64,000 bases of DNA from Prorocentrum cordatum (lineage: Eukaryota; Sar; Dinophyceae; Prorocentrales; Prorocentraceae). Below, piece after piece: positions 1-12,580 of this stretch (its first letter is position 1; each line of letters begins with the position of its first letter). The stretch is from contig CAUYUJ010017647.1 in the NCBI GenBank assembly GCA_963575745.1, positions 23,501 to 87,500 on the forward strand, given 5' to 3'. A model generated the notes under the pieces. That model worked only from the letters and a program-made list of their open reading frames with translations, had not been told where the DNA came from and did no database searches. A program made the position numbers and the translations under genes.

Positions 1-117
1 TCGTAGAGCTCTTCGTTGTCGATGAGCCAGAGGAATTCCGGCGCAGGGTGGAGCTAGTTGGCCCAGCCGGCCGAGGCGGATTTTTCTGTGTAATTTCTTT
101 CGAAATTATACTTGATA
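1..117 (+). repeat. Family B module, 5' end fragment
   Basis: Begins inside the family B 5' terminal inverted repeat (TCGTAGAGCTCTTCG), continues through the GGAATTCCGGCGC...GGAGCTAGT block and the first bases of the B body, then is cut by a reversed family D element. The window starts in the middle of this copy. Confidence 0.6.
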
Positions 118-283
118 GCTTCCAAAACCCGGAGAGCGAAGACGCCCTCGGTGACGGAAATCTTTCCTGGAGAGCTCTGGGGGGCCCTCTGCAGCTCTGC
201 TGAAGCGCTGCCAGGAACGCTTCCATGCATTCCTGCACGCGTGCAGGTTGAACCCTTTAGCTCTCAGCGAGCTCTCCGGGAAT
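118..283 (-). repeat. Family D MITE-like element, reversed and partial
   Basis: Reverse-strand copy of the family D element. It has AACCCGGAGAGCG at one edge and GCGAGCTCTCCGGGAA at the other, with half of the central palindrome (TGCACGCGTGCA) preserved between. The family is defined best by the copies at 15080-15360 and 15618-15925. Confidence 0.6.
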
Positions 284-350
284 GTTGTCAGGAAGCTCTA
301 CGAGTCCCCCGGCGGTAACAAAGATTGACGGTTTACCGCCGGCGCCCAGT
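284..350 (+). repeat. 3' hairpin tag of a family A module
   Basis: Carries TGTCAGGAAGCTCTACGAG, then the hairpin: left arm CCGGCGGTAA at 309-318, right arm TTACCGCCGG at 333-342, then CGCCCAGT. This tag closes nearly every module in the window. Confidence 0.8.
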
Positions 351-680
351 TGGCCCAGCCGGCCGAGGCGGACAATGTGGCAACTTTTGGGTAGTTTTGC
401 AAATATTTGAAAGATATTTGATAATTCATTTTGAGAAAGCAGCTTCTTCGCACCTGTAGACAACGTTGAGAGCCTCTGCGTCTCAATATGAGCGCTGAAG
501 GCGCACTTTTACTATTAAAACACTTGGCGCAACCAACTTTTTATCGACATAAAATAATTGAAGAGTCAATTTTTCGACAAATGCCTCGAGAAGCTCTCTC
601 CTTCGACTCTTAGCAATCTCACGCGTGAAAAGAGCTCTACGAGGTTCCCGGCGGAGACCAGGTTGACGGTTCACCGCCAG
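351..680 (+). repeat. Family B module
   Basis: About 330 bp. It opens just after the AG/T junction with TGGCCCAGCCGGCC. The body contains ATTTGAAAGATATTTGA and TTACTATTAAAACACTTGG, and the module ends with AGAGCTCTACGAGGTTC and a degenerate hairpin of the GTGA/TCAC subtype (648-680). The body shares no 177-bp monomer with family A. Confidence 0.65.
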
Positions 681-1094
681 TGCCTGTGGACGCTACCAAA
701 GTTCCGGGACGCTGGAGAGCTAGTACCTCGTAGAGCTCTTCGGCAAAGAGCTAAGAGGAATTCGGGCGCAGATTGGAGCTAGTTGGCCAGGCCGACCAAA
801 AGAGAGAATGTGGTAACCTGGTTTTCTTCACTTTATTCAAAATTTCGAAGTTCATTTTGAGAAGTCAGATTTTCATTCCCTGTAGTAAGCTATGGCGCAC
901 CTCCTAGTAAATTTGTCATGTCTCTAGGGCAGTATTACTATCAAAACACTGAAGGAACCGCCTTTGGATGGAACCCCGATTTCCATGGCAACCAGAATCG
1001 TGATTTTTCGAGTTTTTCGGCTTTCAGAAGCGTCCTTCATGTGTTCCGAGGAACGCATTGCTGGGAAAGAGCTCTACGGGGTGCCCGGCGGTAA
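681..1094 (+). repeat. Family B module with decayed 3' hairpin
   Basis: Contains ACCTCGTAGAGCTCTTCGGC at about 724, a B body, and a left hairpin arm at 1085-1094. The right arm is absent: the sequence passes straight into family A sequence (CTGCCAAAAAGCACAC). This is a deletion or recombination junction within the tag. Confidence 0.55.
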
Positions 1095-2052
1095 CTTGGT
1101 TGACGGGTACATATCACTGCCAAAAAGCACACTGGTGGGATCGACTGTTTCGAGTCATCTTGATACGCGCTGTCGGTATATTGGATTGAACTCGAGATAC
1201 AGGACAGCTGCAGAGCTGGTAAGCACAGCTTATCGATTCGGAATCATGGGGCGTGTTTGTCTGTTCCAAGAGGTCTGAAATCGGTGTGCTGGCTGGGCTA
1301 TGCCTGCAAACCTGTTCGTGACAATCGAGTCCTCTTGACAGACGCTCTCGGTTTTCCGTGCTAAACTCGAGCTCTAGAGATGATACTTAAAGAAATCGAT
1401 TCAGAATCATCAGTCGCGTTTGTTTGTTGAATATAGCACTCTGAACTCGGACTGCTGTTCGATCTAGAATCGAGAAACTATTTGTATTGATCGAGTCATC
1501 TTGAGAAGTGCTCTCGGTTTCCTTCACTGAACTTGGGCTGCAGGATGACTACAGTGCTGGTGGCGCGTCTGCCCGTCGAATCCAGAGCTGGAGACTCGGT
1601 TTGCTGCCCAAACTAGCTCCGCGAAGCTATTCGTATTGTTCGAGTCATCCTGAGAGGTGCTGTCGGATTTCTGCACTTTAACTCGGGCTGTAGGGGGGCT
1701 GCAGGGCTGGTAATCACAGAATCGATTCGGAGACATCAACCGCGTCCGCCCCGCATTCAGAGGTCTGAAATTGGTCTGATAGTCGAGCTGTTTTGTCAAA
1801 CTATTTGTATTCTTCGAGTCATCTTGAGAGGTCCTGTCGATTTACGCACGTAACTCGGCCTGTAGGAGAGCTACAGAGCTCGTACAGGAGGCAATCCAGA
1901 AGCATCGGGGGCGTTCGGCTGTTGCATCGAGAGGTCTGAAATCGCTTGGAAACTATTCGTTCTTTGCAATTTTTCCCGACATGATATATTCTCAGGGAGC
2001 TCTACGAGTCCCGACCGTAAGAAAAGTTGACGGTTTACCGCGGGCGCCCAGT
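1095..2052 (+). repeat. Family A module, 177-bp monomer array
   Basis: Five monomers, most beginning GAGTCATCTTGA, spaced close to 177 bp, closed by a degenerate hairpin tag near 2008-2043. The family A 5' head is missing, so the copy is truncated at its left end. Confidence 0.7.
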
Positions 2053-2966
2053 TTGGTTCGAAATTTAACAATACGTTTGAGCTCTGTTCCCGTGATATTC
2101 GATCTCATTCCCGCTCGCCATCTCGATCTCAGCTCGATCGGGTGAATATTACTATCGAAAAGCACTGTGGCGGGATCAACCGTTTCTAGTCATCTTGATG
2201 CGCGCTGACGGTTTTCTGAACACAACTCGAGCTTTCCGACAGCTACAGAACTGGTAAGCACAGCTAATCGATGTCGAATGATTAGGCGCGTTTGCATGTC
2301 GAATCTAGAGGTCTGAACTCAGTCTGCTAGCCGAGCTAGGTCCGCAAACCTATTCGTATTATTCCAGTCATCTTGACAGAAACTCTCGGTTCCTGAACTT
2401 AACTCGAGCTGTAGGACAGCTACAGAGCTGATAATTACAGAAATCGATTCAGAATCATCAGTTGCGTTTGTCTGTCGAATCCAGAGCTCTCAAATCGGTC
2501 TGCTGCCCCATCTAGAGTCGCGAAACTATTCGTATTGGTCGAGTCATCTTGAGAAGTGCTCTCTGTTTTCTTCACTCAACTCGCGCTGAGGGGGGCTAGA
2601 GTGCTGGTGGTCACAGGATTCGATTTGCAGACATCAGGCGCGTCCGCCTGTCGAATCCAGAGCTCGGAACTCGGTCTGCTGCCCGAATTAGGTCTGCGAA
2701 ACTACTGTATTGTTCGAGTCATTCTGAGAGGTGCTGTCGGTTTTCTGCACTGAACTCGGGCTGTAGGGGGGCTGCAGGGCTGGTAATGACAGAAGTCGAT
2801 TCGCAGACATCAGACGCGTCCGCCTGTCGCATTGAGAGGTCACAAAATGTTCACTATGAGTCGGGATGTTGTAGGTGCTGTCAGTTTTCTCAGCTTAAGT
2901 CGAGGTAGGAAGCTCTACGAGTCTCCCGGCGGTAACCAAGGTGACGGTTTACCGCCGGCGCCCAGT
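2053..2966 (+). repeat. Family A module, 5' truncated
   Basis: Joins the previous tag part-way into the family A head (CGAAATTTAACAATACG). It then has monomers of the m1, m2 and m3/m4 types, and ends with AGGAAGCTCTACGAGTCTC and the hairpin at 2926-2958. Confidence 0.75.
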
Positions 2967-4140
2967 AATTCCGGGCGCTGGAGAGCTAGTTGGCAAGAAA
3001 AATTTCAACGGACATTTTGAGGAATTTTGGTTGGTTGAAAATTTTGTTCTCGAAATTCAACAATTCGTTTGAGCTCCTTTTTTTTTCCCGTGCTATTCGA
3101 TCTTATTCCCGCTCGCCATCTTGATCTCAGCTCGATTGGGTACCTTTTACTGCCAAAAAGCGTTCAGGCGGGATCGGCCGTTTCGAATCATCTTATCACG
3201 CGCTGTCGGTTTTCTCAAGATAACTCGAGCTTTATTTAGGACAGCTACAGAGCTGGTAAGCACAGCTAATCGATTGAGAATGATCAGGCGCGTTCGCCTG
3301 TTGAATCCAGAGGTCTAAACTCGGTCTGCTAGCCGAGCTAGGTCCGCAAACCTATTTGTATTATTCGAGTCATCTTGACAGACGCTCTCGATTTCTGTAC
3401 TTAACTCGAGATACAGGACACCTACAGAGCTGATGCGTACAGAATCTGATTCAGAATCATCAGTGGCCGTTCTCTGTTGAATCTAGAGCTCTGAACTCGG
3501 TCTGCTGCCCGATCTAGAATCGCGAAACTGTTCGTATTGTTTGAGTCATCTTGAGAGATGCTGTCGGTTCTCTGCACTTAACTCGGGCTGTGGGGGGGCT
3601 GCATGGCTGGTAATGACTGGAATCGATTCGGAGACATCAGGTGCTTCCACCTTTCGAATCCAGAGCTCTGAACTCTGTCTGCTGCCCGAACTAGGTCCGC
3701 GAAACTATTCGTATTGTTCGAGTCATCCTCAGAGGTGCTGTCGGTTTCCTGCACTTAACTCGGGCCCCAGGGGGGCTGCAGGGCTGGTAATCACAGGAAT
3801 CGATTCAGAGACATCAGACGCGTCCGCCTGTCGCATGCAGAGGTCTGAACTTGGTCTGATACTCGAGCTAGGTTTCCCACACTATTCGTATTGTTCGAGT
3901 CATCTTGAGGTGCTGTCGATTTTCGCACGTGAGTCGGCCTGTAGGAGAGCTACAGAGCTCGTACAGAAGACAATCCAGAAGCATCGGGGGCGTTCGGCTT
4001 TTGCATCCGAGAGGTCTGAAATTGCTTGGGCTGAAAGAATATTTTTTCGGTGTATTTTTTTTCGACATTGCATGTTGTCAGGAAGCTCTACGAGTCCCAC
4101 GGCGGTAACAAAGGTTGACGGTTTACCGCCGGCGCCCAGT
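2967..4140 (+). repeat. Family A module, near full-length higher-order repeat
   Basis: About 1.17 kb. Head TTGGCAAGAAAAATTTCAAC, then five monomers. GAGTCATC starts at 3543, 3720 and 3897 are exactly 177 bp apart. The tag is at 4099-4132. The frames run open through several monomers because 177 is a multiple of 3. I do not call these proteins. Confidence 0.85.
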
Positions 4141-4478
4141 TGGCCCACCCGTCCAGAAAGGACAATGTGACAACTTTTGGGTGGTTTTGCGAATATTTGA
4201 AAGATATTTGACCATTCATTTTGAGAAACCAGATTTTTCGCACCTGTGGACGACTATGAGGGTCTCTGCGTCATAATATGAGCTCTCTAGGTGCACTTTT
4301 ACTATCAAAACACTTGGCGAAACCCACTTTATGTCGACCTGGAAAAAATCAAATTTTCTCTTTTCCGAGAAATGCTTCCAGAAACTCTTTCTTTTCATGC
4401 TGAGCATTCTTACGTTTTCAAGGAGCTCTACGAGGTTCCCGGCGGTGACCAGGTTGACGGTTCACCGCCGGCGCCAGT
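4141..4478 (+). repeat. Family B module with GTGA/TCAC hairpin
   Basis: Opens TGGCCCACCCGTCC. The body includes TTCATTTTGAGAAACCAGAT and TTACTATCAAAACACTTGGC. It ends GGAGCTCTACGAGGTTC with hairpin arms CCGGCGGTGA (4439-4448) and TCACCGCCGG (4462-4471). Both arms differ from the major form, at paired positions. Confidence 0.75.
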
Positions 4479-4735
4479 ACCTCGTAGAGCTCTTCGGCAA
4501 GATGAGCTAAGAGGAATTCGGGCGCAGGGTAGAGCTAGTTGGCCGACCCGAGCTTAAGAGACAATGTGACGACTTGGAGTCGTTTTTTTTATCTTTGTGT
4601 GAAACAACTCGTAGAGCTTCCCTTAGCTAGTGACTCGTAGAGCTTCCCTAAGCTAGCAGCTGGAAGCTTAAGAGTAACTCGTAGAGCTTCCCTGAGCAAG
4701 TTATTGCTGGAAGCTTAAGAATAATTCCGGCGCGC
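4479..4735 (+). repeat. Tandem 5' ends of families B and A
   Basis: One family B 5' end (ACCTCGTAGAGCTCTTCGG) with a short body, then three successive family A 5' ends (CTCGTAGAGCTTCCCT at about 4608, 4633 and 4678). The complete ones carry the internal inverted repeat AGCTTCC...GGAAGCT. Bodies and 3' tags are missing between them. Confidence 0.7.
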
Positions 4736-5898
4736 TGGAGAGCTAGTTGGCAAGAAAAATCTCGACGGACATTTTGAGGAGTTTTGGTCGGTTGAAAATT
4801 TTGTTTTCGAAATTCAACAATTCGTTAGAGCTCTAGTATTTTTTCCCGTGATATTCGATCTCATTCCCGCTCGCCGTCTTGATCTCAGCTCGATGGGGGT
4901 ACCTTTTACTGCCAAAAAGCGTCCAGGCGGGATCGGCTGTTTCGGGTCAGCTTGTCACGTGGTGACGGTTTTCTCAAGATAACTCGAGCTTCAAGACAGC
5001 TACAGAGCTGGTAAGCACAGCTAATCGATTCAGAATGATCAGGCGCGTTCGCCTGTTGAACCCAGAGGTCTGAACTCGGTCTGCTAGCCGAGCTAGATCC
5101 GCAAACCTATTCGTATTATTCGAGTCATCTTGACAGACGCTCTCGGTTTTCTGTACTTAACTCGAGCTACAGAACAGCTACAGAGTTGATATGTACAGAA
5201 CCTGATTCAAAATCATCAGTGGCCGTTGTCTCTTGAATCCAGAGCTCTGAACTCGGTCTGCTGTCCGATCTAGAATCGCGAAACTATTCGTAGTGTTCGA
5301 GTCATCTTGAGAGATGCTGTCGGTTCTCTGCACTTAACTCGGGATGTATAGGGGCTGCATGGCTGGTAATCACTGGAATGGATTCGGAACATCAGGCACG
5401 TCCGCCTTTCGAATCCAGAGTTCCGAACTCATTCTGCTGCCCGAACTAGGTTCGCGAAACTATTCGTATTTTTCGAGTCATCCTGAGAGGTGCTGTCGGT
5501 TTCCTGCACTTAACTCGGGCTGTAGGGGGGGGGTGCAGTGCTGGTAATCACAGGAATCGATTCAGAGACATCAGACGCGTCCGCCTGTCGCATGCAGAGG
5601 TCTGAACTCGGTCTGATACTCGAGCTAGGTGTGCCAAACTATTCGTATTGTTCGAGTCATCTTGAGAGGTGCTGTCGATTTACGCACGTAACTTGGGCTG
5701 TAGGAGAGCTACAGAGCTCGTACAGAAGACAATCGAGAAGCATCGGGGGCGTTCGGCTGTTGCATCCGAGAGGTTTGAAATTGCTTGGGCCGAAAACTTT
5801 TTTTTCGGTGTAATTTTTTTCGACATTGTATGTTGTCAGGAAGCTCTACGAGTCCCCCGGCGGTAACAAAGGTTGACGGTTTACCGCCGGCGCCCAGT
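4736..5898 (+). repeat. Family A module, near full length
   Basis: Head GAGAGCTAGTTGGCAAG, five monomers in the usual order, tag 5857-5890. It follows directly on a family A 5' end, so the element is essentially complete from about 4678. Confidence 0.8.
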
Positions 5899-6902
5899 AA
5901 TTCGGACGCACTGGCGGGCTAGTTGGCTCGAAAAATCTCGACGGAACTTTTGCTGACTTTTGGTCGGTTGAAAATTTTGTTCTCGAAATTCAACCATTGG
6001 TTAGTGCTCTAGTATTTTTTCCCTTGATATTCGATCTTATTCCCGCTCGCCATCTTGATCTCAGCTCGATCGGGTGAATATTACTATCGAAAAGCACTGT
6101 GGCGGGATCGGCCGTTTCGAGTCATCTTGATACGCGCTGACGGTTTTCTGAACATAACTCGAGCTTTAGGACAGCTACAGAGCTGGTAAGCACTGCTAAT
6201 CGATGTAGAATGATTAGGCGCGTTCGCCTGTTGAATCCAGAGGTCTGAACTCGGTCTGTTCGCCGAGCTAGGTCCGCAAACCTATTCGTATTATTCGAGT
6301 CATCTTGACATGCGCTCTCGGTTTTCTGAACTTAACTCGAGCTGTAGGACAGCTACAGAGCTGATACTTACAGAAACCGATTCAGAATTATCAGTTGCGT
6401 TTGTCTGTCGAATCCAGAGCTCTGAACTCGGTCTGCTGCCCGATCTAGAATCGCGAAACTATTCGTATTGGTCGAGTCATCTTGAGAAGTGCTCTCGGTT
6501 TTCTTCGCTCAACTCGCGCTGAGGGGGGCTACAGTGCTTGTTGTCACAGGAATCGATTTGGAGACATCAGGCGCGTCCGCCTGTCGAATCCAGAGCTCGG
6601 AACTCGGTCTGCTGCCCAAATCAGGTCTGCGAAACTATTGTATTGTTCGAATCATCCTGAGAGGTGCTGTCGGTTTTCTGCACTTAACTCGGGCTGTAGG
6701 GGGGCTGCAGGGCTGGTAATGACAGAAGTCGATTCGCAGACATCAGACGCGTCCGCCTGTCGCATTCAGAGGTCAAAAAATATTCACTATGAGTCGGAAT
6801 GTTGGTAGATGCTGTCGGTTTTTCTCAACTTAAGTCGAGCTAGGAAGCTCTACGAGTCTCCCGGCGGTAACCAAGGTTGACGGTTTACCGCCGGCGCCCA
6901 GT
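5899..6902 (+). repeat. Family A module
   Basis: The head variant opens with TTCGGACGCACTGGCGGG and has TTGGCTCGAAAAATCTCG in place of TTGGCAAG. Several monomers follow, then a tag at 6861-6894. The last monomer is cut short and joined to TAAGTCGAGCTAGGAAGC, a junction shared with the modules ending near 2966 and 11231. Confidence 0.8.
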
Positions 6903-8017
6903 TGCTGGAAGCTTAAGAGTAATTCCGGCGCGCTGGAGAGCTAGTTGGCAAGAAAAATTTCGACGGAACTTTTGCTGACTTTTGCTCAGTTGAAAATTTT
7001 GTTTTCGAAATTTGACCATTCGTTTGAGCTCTAGTATTTTTTCCCGTGATATTCGATCTTATTCCCGCTCGCCATCTCGATCTCAGGTCGATCGGGTGAA
7101 TATTACTATCGAAAAGCACTGTGGCGGGATCGGCCGTTTCGAGTCATCTTGATACGCGCTGTCGGTATATTGGACTTAAGTTGAGATTCAGGACAGCTAC
7201 AGAGCTCATTATCACAGAAATCGATTGCGAATCATCAGGGGCGTTCGTCTGTTCCATCCAGAGGTCTGAACTCGGTCTGCTGCACGAGCTAGGTTCGCGA
7301 AAGTATTCGTATTATTCGAGTCATCTTGAGAGGTGCTGTCAGTTTTCTGCACTTAACTCGGGCTGTAGGGGGGCTACAGGGCTCTTACTCACAGGAATCG
7401 ATTCGGAGAGATCAGACGCGTCCGCCTGCCAAATCCAGAGCTCAGAACTCGGTGTGCTGCCCGAGCAATGTCCGCAAAACTATTCGTGTTCTTCGAGTCA
7501 TCTTGAGAGGTGCTGTCCCTTTTCTGCATTAAAATCGAGCTGTGAAGGGGGCTGCGGGGCTGGTAATCACTGGAATCGATTCGGAGACATCAGTCGCGTC
7601 CGCCTGTCGCATTCAGAGCTCTGAACTCGATCTGCTGCCCAAGCTAGATACGCGAAACTATTCGTATTGTTCGAGTCGTCTTCAGAGGTGCTCTCGGTTC
7701 TCTGCACTTAACTCGGGCTGTAAGGGGTCTGCAGGGCTAGTAATCGCAGGAATCGATTTGGAGACATCAGGCGGGTCCGCCTGTTGCAATCAGAGGTCTG
7801 AACTCGGTTTGATACTCGAGCTAGATTCGCGAAACTATTTGTATTGTTCGAGTGATCTTGAGAGGTGCTGTTCGGCTGTTGCATCGAGAGGTCTGAAATC
7901 GCTTAGGCTGCAAAAACTATTCGTTTTCTGCAATTTATTTGACATTATGTATGGTCAGGAAGCTCTACGAGTCCCCCGGCGGTAACAAAGGTTGACGGTT
8001 TACCGCCGGCGCTCAGT
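6903..8017 (+). repeat. Family A module
   Basis: Starts within the 5' end (TGCTGGAAGCTTAAGAG), so 5'-truncated by about 25 bp. Six monomers, tag 7976-8009. The internal monomer order differs slightly from the canonical five. Confidence 0.8.
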
Positions 8018-8627
8018 TTGAAAGTTCGTTTTAAGAACAGGTATTTTTCCCACCTCTAGTGGGTTATGCCGCGTCTGCCAATTAAACTCTTAGGTCCGTA
8101 GCTGCAATATTACTATCGAAAGACTTGAGGGAACCTTCGGCCGTTTCGAGCTTCTTGACATGCGTTCACGGTTTTCTTTACCTAACTCGAGATTTAGGAT
8201 AGGTACAGAGCTGATACTTACAGAGACCGAATCAGAATCGTCTTGCGCGTTCGTCTGTTCTATCGAGAGGTCTGAACTGAGTCTGCTACTCGAACCAGAT
8301 CCGCCAAATTAATCGTATCATATGAGTCATTTCGGTCAGTGCCGTCGGTGTCCCTTAACTGAATTTTTGAAGAGCTACACAGCTAGTGCGCATATAAACC
8401 GATGGAGTATCACCCGGCGCGTTCTTTTCTCGCATCGAGAGTCGGAACTCGGTCTGGCGCTTGAGCCAGGTCCACGGAAAGATGGAAAATGAAACCATGT
8501 TTTTCCGAGCTCTTTTCTTCGCGCTCGAGAAAGCTTTTTTCGTCTGCTCGGAGCAGCGCCGCGCGAGAACAGAGCTCTACGAGGCCCCGGCGGTTACCTG
8601 GTTGACGGTTTACCGCCGGATCCCAGT
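8018..8627 (+). repeat. Family B module carrying monomer-like sequence
   Basis: Family B body fragments (GTGGGTTATGCCGCGTCTGC) flank diverged 177-bp-type monomers. It ends AGAGCTCTACGAGGCCC with hairpin at 8587-8619. It suggests B and A share a common ancestor or have recombined. Confidence 0.55.
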
Positions 8628-9021
8628 GCCTCGTAGAGCTCTTCGTCGTCGATGAGCTAGAGGAATTCCGGCGCGGGGCGGAGCTAGTTGATCGACCCGA
8701 CCAGAAAGGACAATGTGATAATTTTCGGTCGGTTTTCTGAAAATTTGAAAGATATTTGACAATTCATTTTGAGAAAGCAGATTTTTACTCCTAGCAAAAG
8801 TATCTTAACTTTCTTCTGCGAGCAGCTCAGCTCTTTCGAGAGAACTATGCAAACATTTGGAGGAACCGACATCGCGTCGACACCGAGAAATGCAAATATG
8901 ACGTTTTTCTAGAAATTCTCCGAGAAGCTGTCTGCTTTGAATCTGAGCACTCTTACGCGTGCAAGGAGCTCTACGAGGTTCCCGGCGGTGACCAGGTTGA
9001 CGGTTCACCGCCGGCGCCAGT
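8628..9021 (+). repeat. Family B module, complete, GTGA/TCAC hairpin
   Basis: 5' end CCTCGTAGAGCTCTTCGTCG, body, 3' end AAGGAGCTCTACGAGGTT with arms CCGGCGGTGA (8982-8991) and TCACCGCCGG (9005-9014). About 394 bp, a good reference copy. Confidence 0.75.
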
Positions 9022-10415
9022 TCGGACGCACTGGCGGGCTAGTTGGCTCGAAAAATCTCGACGGAACTTTTGCTGACTTTTGGTCGGTTGAAACTTTTGT
9101 TCTCGGAATTCAACCATTCGTTAGAGCTCTAGTATTCTTTCCCGTGATATTCGATCTTATTCTTGCTTGCCGTGTTGATCTCAGCTCGATCGGGTGAATA
9201 TTACTAACTCGTAGAGCTTCCCCTAGCAAGTTATTGCTGGAAGCTTAAGAGTAATTCCGGGGCTCTGGAGAGCTAGTTGGCAAGAAAAATCTCGACGGAC
9301 CTTTTGCTGACTTTTGGTCGGTTGAAAATTTTGTACTCGAAATTCAACCATTCGTCAGAGCTCCAGTATTTTTTCCCATGATATTCGATCGTATTCCCGC
9401 TCGCCATCTTGATCTCAGCTCGATCGGGTATCTTTTACTGCCAAAAAGCGTCCAGGCGGGATCGGCCGTTTTGAGTCATCTTGATACGCACTGACGGTTT
9501 TCTGAACATATCTCGAGCTTTAGGACAGCTACAGAGCTGGTAAGCACAGCTAATCGATTCAGAATGATCAGGCGCGTTCGTCTGTTGAACCCAGATGTCT
9601 GAACTCGGTCTGTTCGCCGAGCTAGGTCCGCAAACCTATTCGTATTATTGGAGTCATCTTGATAGACGCTCTCGGTTTTCTGTACTTAACTCGAGCTACA
9701 GGACAGCTACAGAGCTGATACTCACAGAAACCGATTCAGAATCATCAGTCGCATTTGTCTGTTGAATGCAGAGCTCTGAACTCGGTCTGCTGCCCGATCT
9801 AGAATCGCGAAACTATTCGTATTGTTCGAGTCATCTTGAGAGATGCTGTCGGTTCTCTGCACTTAACTCGGGCTGTAGGGGGGCTGCATGGCTGATAATC
9901 ACTGGAATCGGTTCGGAGACATCAGGCGCGTCCGCCTTTCGAATCCAGAGCTCGGAACTCTGTCTGCTGCCCGAACTAGGTGTGCGAAACTGTTCGTATT
10001 GTTCGAGTCATCCTGAGAGCTGCTGTCGGCTTCCTGCACTTAACTCGGGCTGTAGGGGAGCTGCAGGGCTAATCGATTCGGAGACATCAGACGCGTCCGC
10101 CTGTCGCATGCAGAGGTCTGAACTCGGTCTGATACTCGAGCTAGGTTTGCGAAACTATTCGTATTCTTCGAGTCATCTTGAGGGGTGCTGTCGATTTACG
10201 CACGTAACTCGGGCTGTAGGAGAGCTACAGAGCTCGTACAGAAGACAATCCAGAAGCATCGGGGGCGTTTGTCTGTTGCATCCGAGAGGTTTGAAATTGG
10301 CTGGGCTGAAAAACTATTTTTTCTGTGTAATTTTTTTCGAGATTATATGTTGTCAGGAAGCTCTACGAGTCCCCCGGCGGTAACAAAGGTTGACGGTTTA
10401 CCGCCGGCGCCCAGT
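9022..10415 (+). repeat. Family A module preceded by a head fragment
   Basis: A family A head fragment (9022-9205) is interrupted by a fresh family A 5' end (AACTCGTAGAGCTTCCCC at 9206). A near-complete module follows, with tag 10374-10407. This reads as one module inserted into the head of another. Confidence 0.8.
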
Positions 10416-11231
10416 ATCGAAAAGCACTGTGGCGGGATCGGCCGTTTTGAGTCATCTTGATACGCACTGACGGTTTTCTGAACATAACTCGAGCTTTAGG
10501 ACAGCTACAGAGCTGGTAAGCACATCTAATCGATGTAGAATGATTAGGCGCGTTCGCCTGTTGAATCCAGAGGTCTGAACTCGGTCTGTTAGCCGAGCTA
10601 GGTCCGCAAACCTATTCGTATTATTCGAGTCATCTTGACAGGAACTCTCGGTTTTCTGTACTTAACTCGAGCTGTAGGACAGCTACAGAGCTGATATTTA
10701 CAGAAACCGATTCAGAATCATCAGTTGCGTTTGTCTGTCGAATCCAGAGCTCTGAACTCGGTCTGCTGCCCGATCTAGAATCGCGAAACTATTCGTATTG
10801 GTCGAGTCATCTTGAGAAGTGCTCTCGGTTTTCTTCACTCAACTCGCGCTGAGGGGGGCTACAGTGCTGGTGGTCACAGGAATCGATTTGAAGACATCAG
10901 GCGCGTCCGCCTGTCGAATCCAGAGCTCGGAACTCGGTCTGCTGCCCGAATTAGGTCTGCGAAACTACTGTATTGTTCGAGTCATCCTGAGAGGTGCTGT
11001 CGGTTTTCTGCACTTAACTCGGGCTGTAGGGGGGCTGCAGGGCTGGTAATGACAGGAGTCGATTCGCAGACATCAGACGCGTCCGCCTGTCGCATTCAGA
11101 GGTCAAAAAATATTCACAATGAGTCGGAATGTTGGTAGGTGCTGTCGGTTTTCTCAACTTAAGTCGAGCTAGGAAGCTCTACGAGTCTCCCGGCGGTAAC
11201 CAAGGTTGACGGTTTACCGCCGGCGCCCAGT
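10416..11231 (+). repeat. Family A module, strongly 5' truncated
   Basis: Starts inside the head at ATCGAAAAGCACTGTGGCG, directly after a tag. Monomers of types m1-m4, tag 11190-11222. It shares its shortened 3' monomer with the module ending at 6902. Confidence 0.8.
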
Positions 11232-12580
11232 TATGACTCGTAGAGCTTCCGTAAGCTAGCAGCTGGAAGCTTAAGAGTAATTCGGACGCACTGGCGAGCT
11301 AGTTGGCAAGAAAAATCTCGACGGAACTTTTGCTGACTTTTGCTCAGTTGAAAATAACTCGTAGAGCTTCCCGTAGCAAGTTTTTGCTGGAAGCTTAAGA
11401 GTAATCCCGGGGCGCTGGAGAGCTAGTTGGCAAGAAAAATCTCGACGGACCTTTTGCTGACTTTTGGTCGGTTGAGAATTTTGTTCTCTCGAAATTCAAC
11501 CATTCGTTAGAGCTCTAGTATTTTTTCCCGTGATATTCGATCTTATTCCCGCTTGCCGTCTTGATCTCAGCTCGATCGGGTAACTTTTACTGCCAAAAAG
11601 CGTCCAGGCGGGATCGGCCGTTTCGAGTCATCTTGATACGCGCTGTCGGTATATTGGACTTAACTCGAGATACAGGACAGCTATAGAGCTGCTAAGCACA
11701 GCTAATCAATTCAGAATGATCAGGCGCGTTCGCCTGTTGAACCTAGAGGTCTGAACTCGGTCTGCTAGTCGAGCTAGATCCGCAAAGCTATTCGTATTAT
11801 TCGAGTCATCTTGACAGACGCTCTCGGTTTTCTGTACTTAACTCGAGCTACAGGACAGCTACAGAGCTGATACGTACAGAATCTGATTCAGAATCATTGG
11901 TGGCGGTTGTCTGTTGAATGCAGAGCTCTGAACTCGGTCTGCTGCCCGATCTAGAATCGCGAAACTATTCGTATTGTTCGAGTCATCTTGAGAGATGCTC
12001 TCGGTTCTCTGCACTTACCTCGGGCTGTAGGGGGGCTGCATGGCTGGTAATCACTGGAATCGATTCGGAGACATCAGGCGCGTCCGCCTTTCGAATCCAG
12101 AGCTCCGAGCTCTGTCTGCTGCCCGAACTAGGTTCGCGAAACTATTCGTATTGTTCGAGTCATCTTGAGAGGTGCTGTCGGTTTCCTGCACTTAACTCGG
12201 GCTGTAGGGGGGCTGCAGGGCTGGTAATCACAGGAATCGACTTGGAGACATCAGACGCGTCCGCCTGTCGCATGCAGAGGTCTGAACTCGGTCTGATACC
12301 CGAACTAGGTTTGCCAAACTATTCGTATTGTTCGAGTCATCTTGAGAGGTGCCGTCGCTTCACGCACGTAACTCGGGCTGTAGGAGAGCTACAGAGCTCG
12401 TACAGAAGACAATCCAGAAGCATCGGGGGCGTTCGGCTGTTGCATCCGAGAGGTCTGAAATTTCTTGGGCTGAAAAACTATTTTTGTCGGTGTAATTTTT
12501 TTCGACATTATATGTTGTCAGGAAGCTCTACGAGTCCCCCGGCGTTAACAAAAGTTAACGGTTTACCGCCGGCGCCCAGT
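11232..12580 (+). repeat. Family A module, reference higher-order repeat
   Basis: Two family A 5' ends (about 11234 and 11357), full head, then monomers with GAGTCATC at 11625, 11803, 11980, 12157 and 12334 (steps of 178, 177, 177 and 177). The tag is at 12539-12572. Monomer types in order: m1 ('GGTAAGCACAGCTAATC'-like), m2 ('ACAGAATCTGATTC'), m3 ('GGCTGCATGGCTGG'), m4 ('GGCTGCAGGGCTGG'), m5 ('GTACAGAAGACAATCC'). Confidence 0.9.

Noticed and set aside
3541-4170. 209-codon frame with repeated Cys/Ser-rich units
   Set aside because: It is read through three 177-bp satellite monomers. The same applies to 9766-10383, 11918-12598, 7121-7624, 7542-7985 and 38323-38838.
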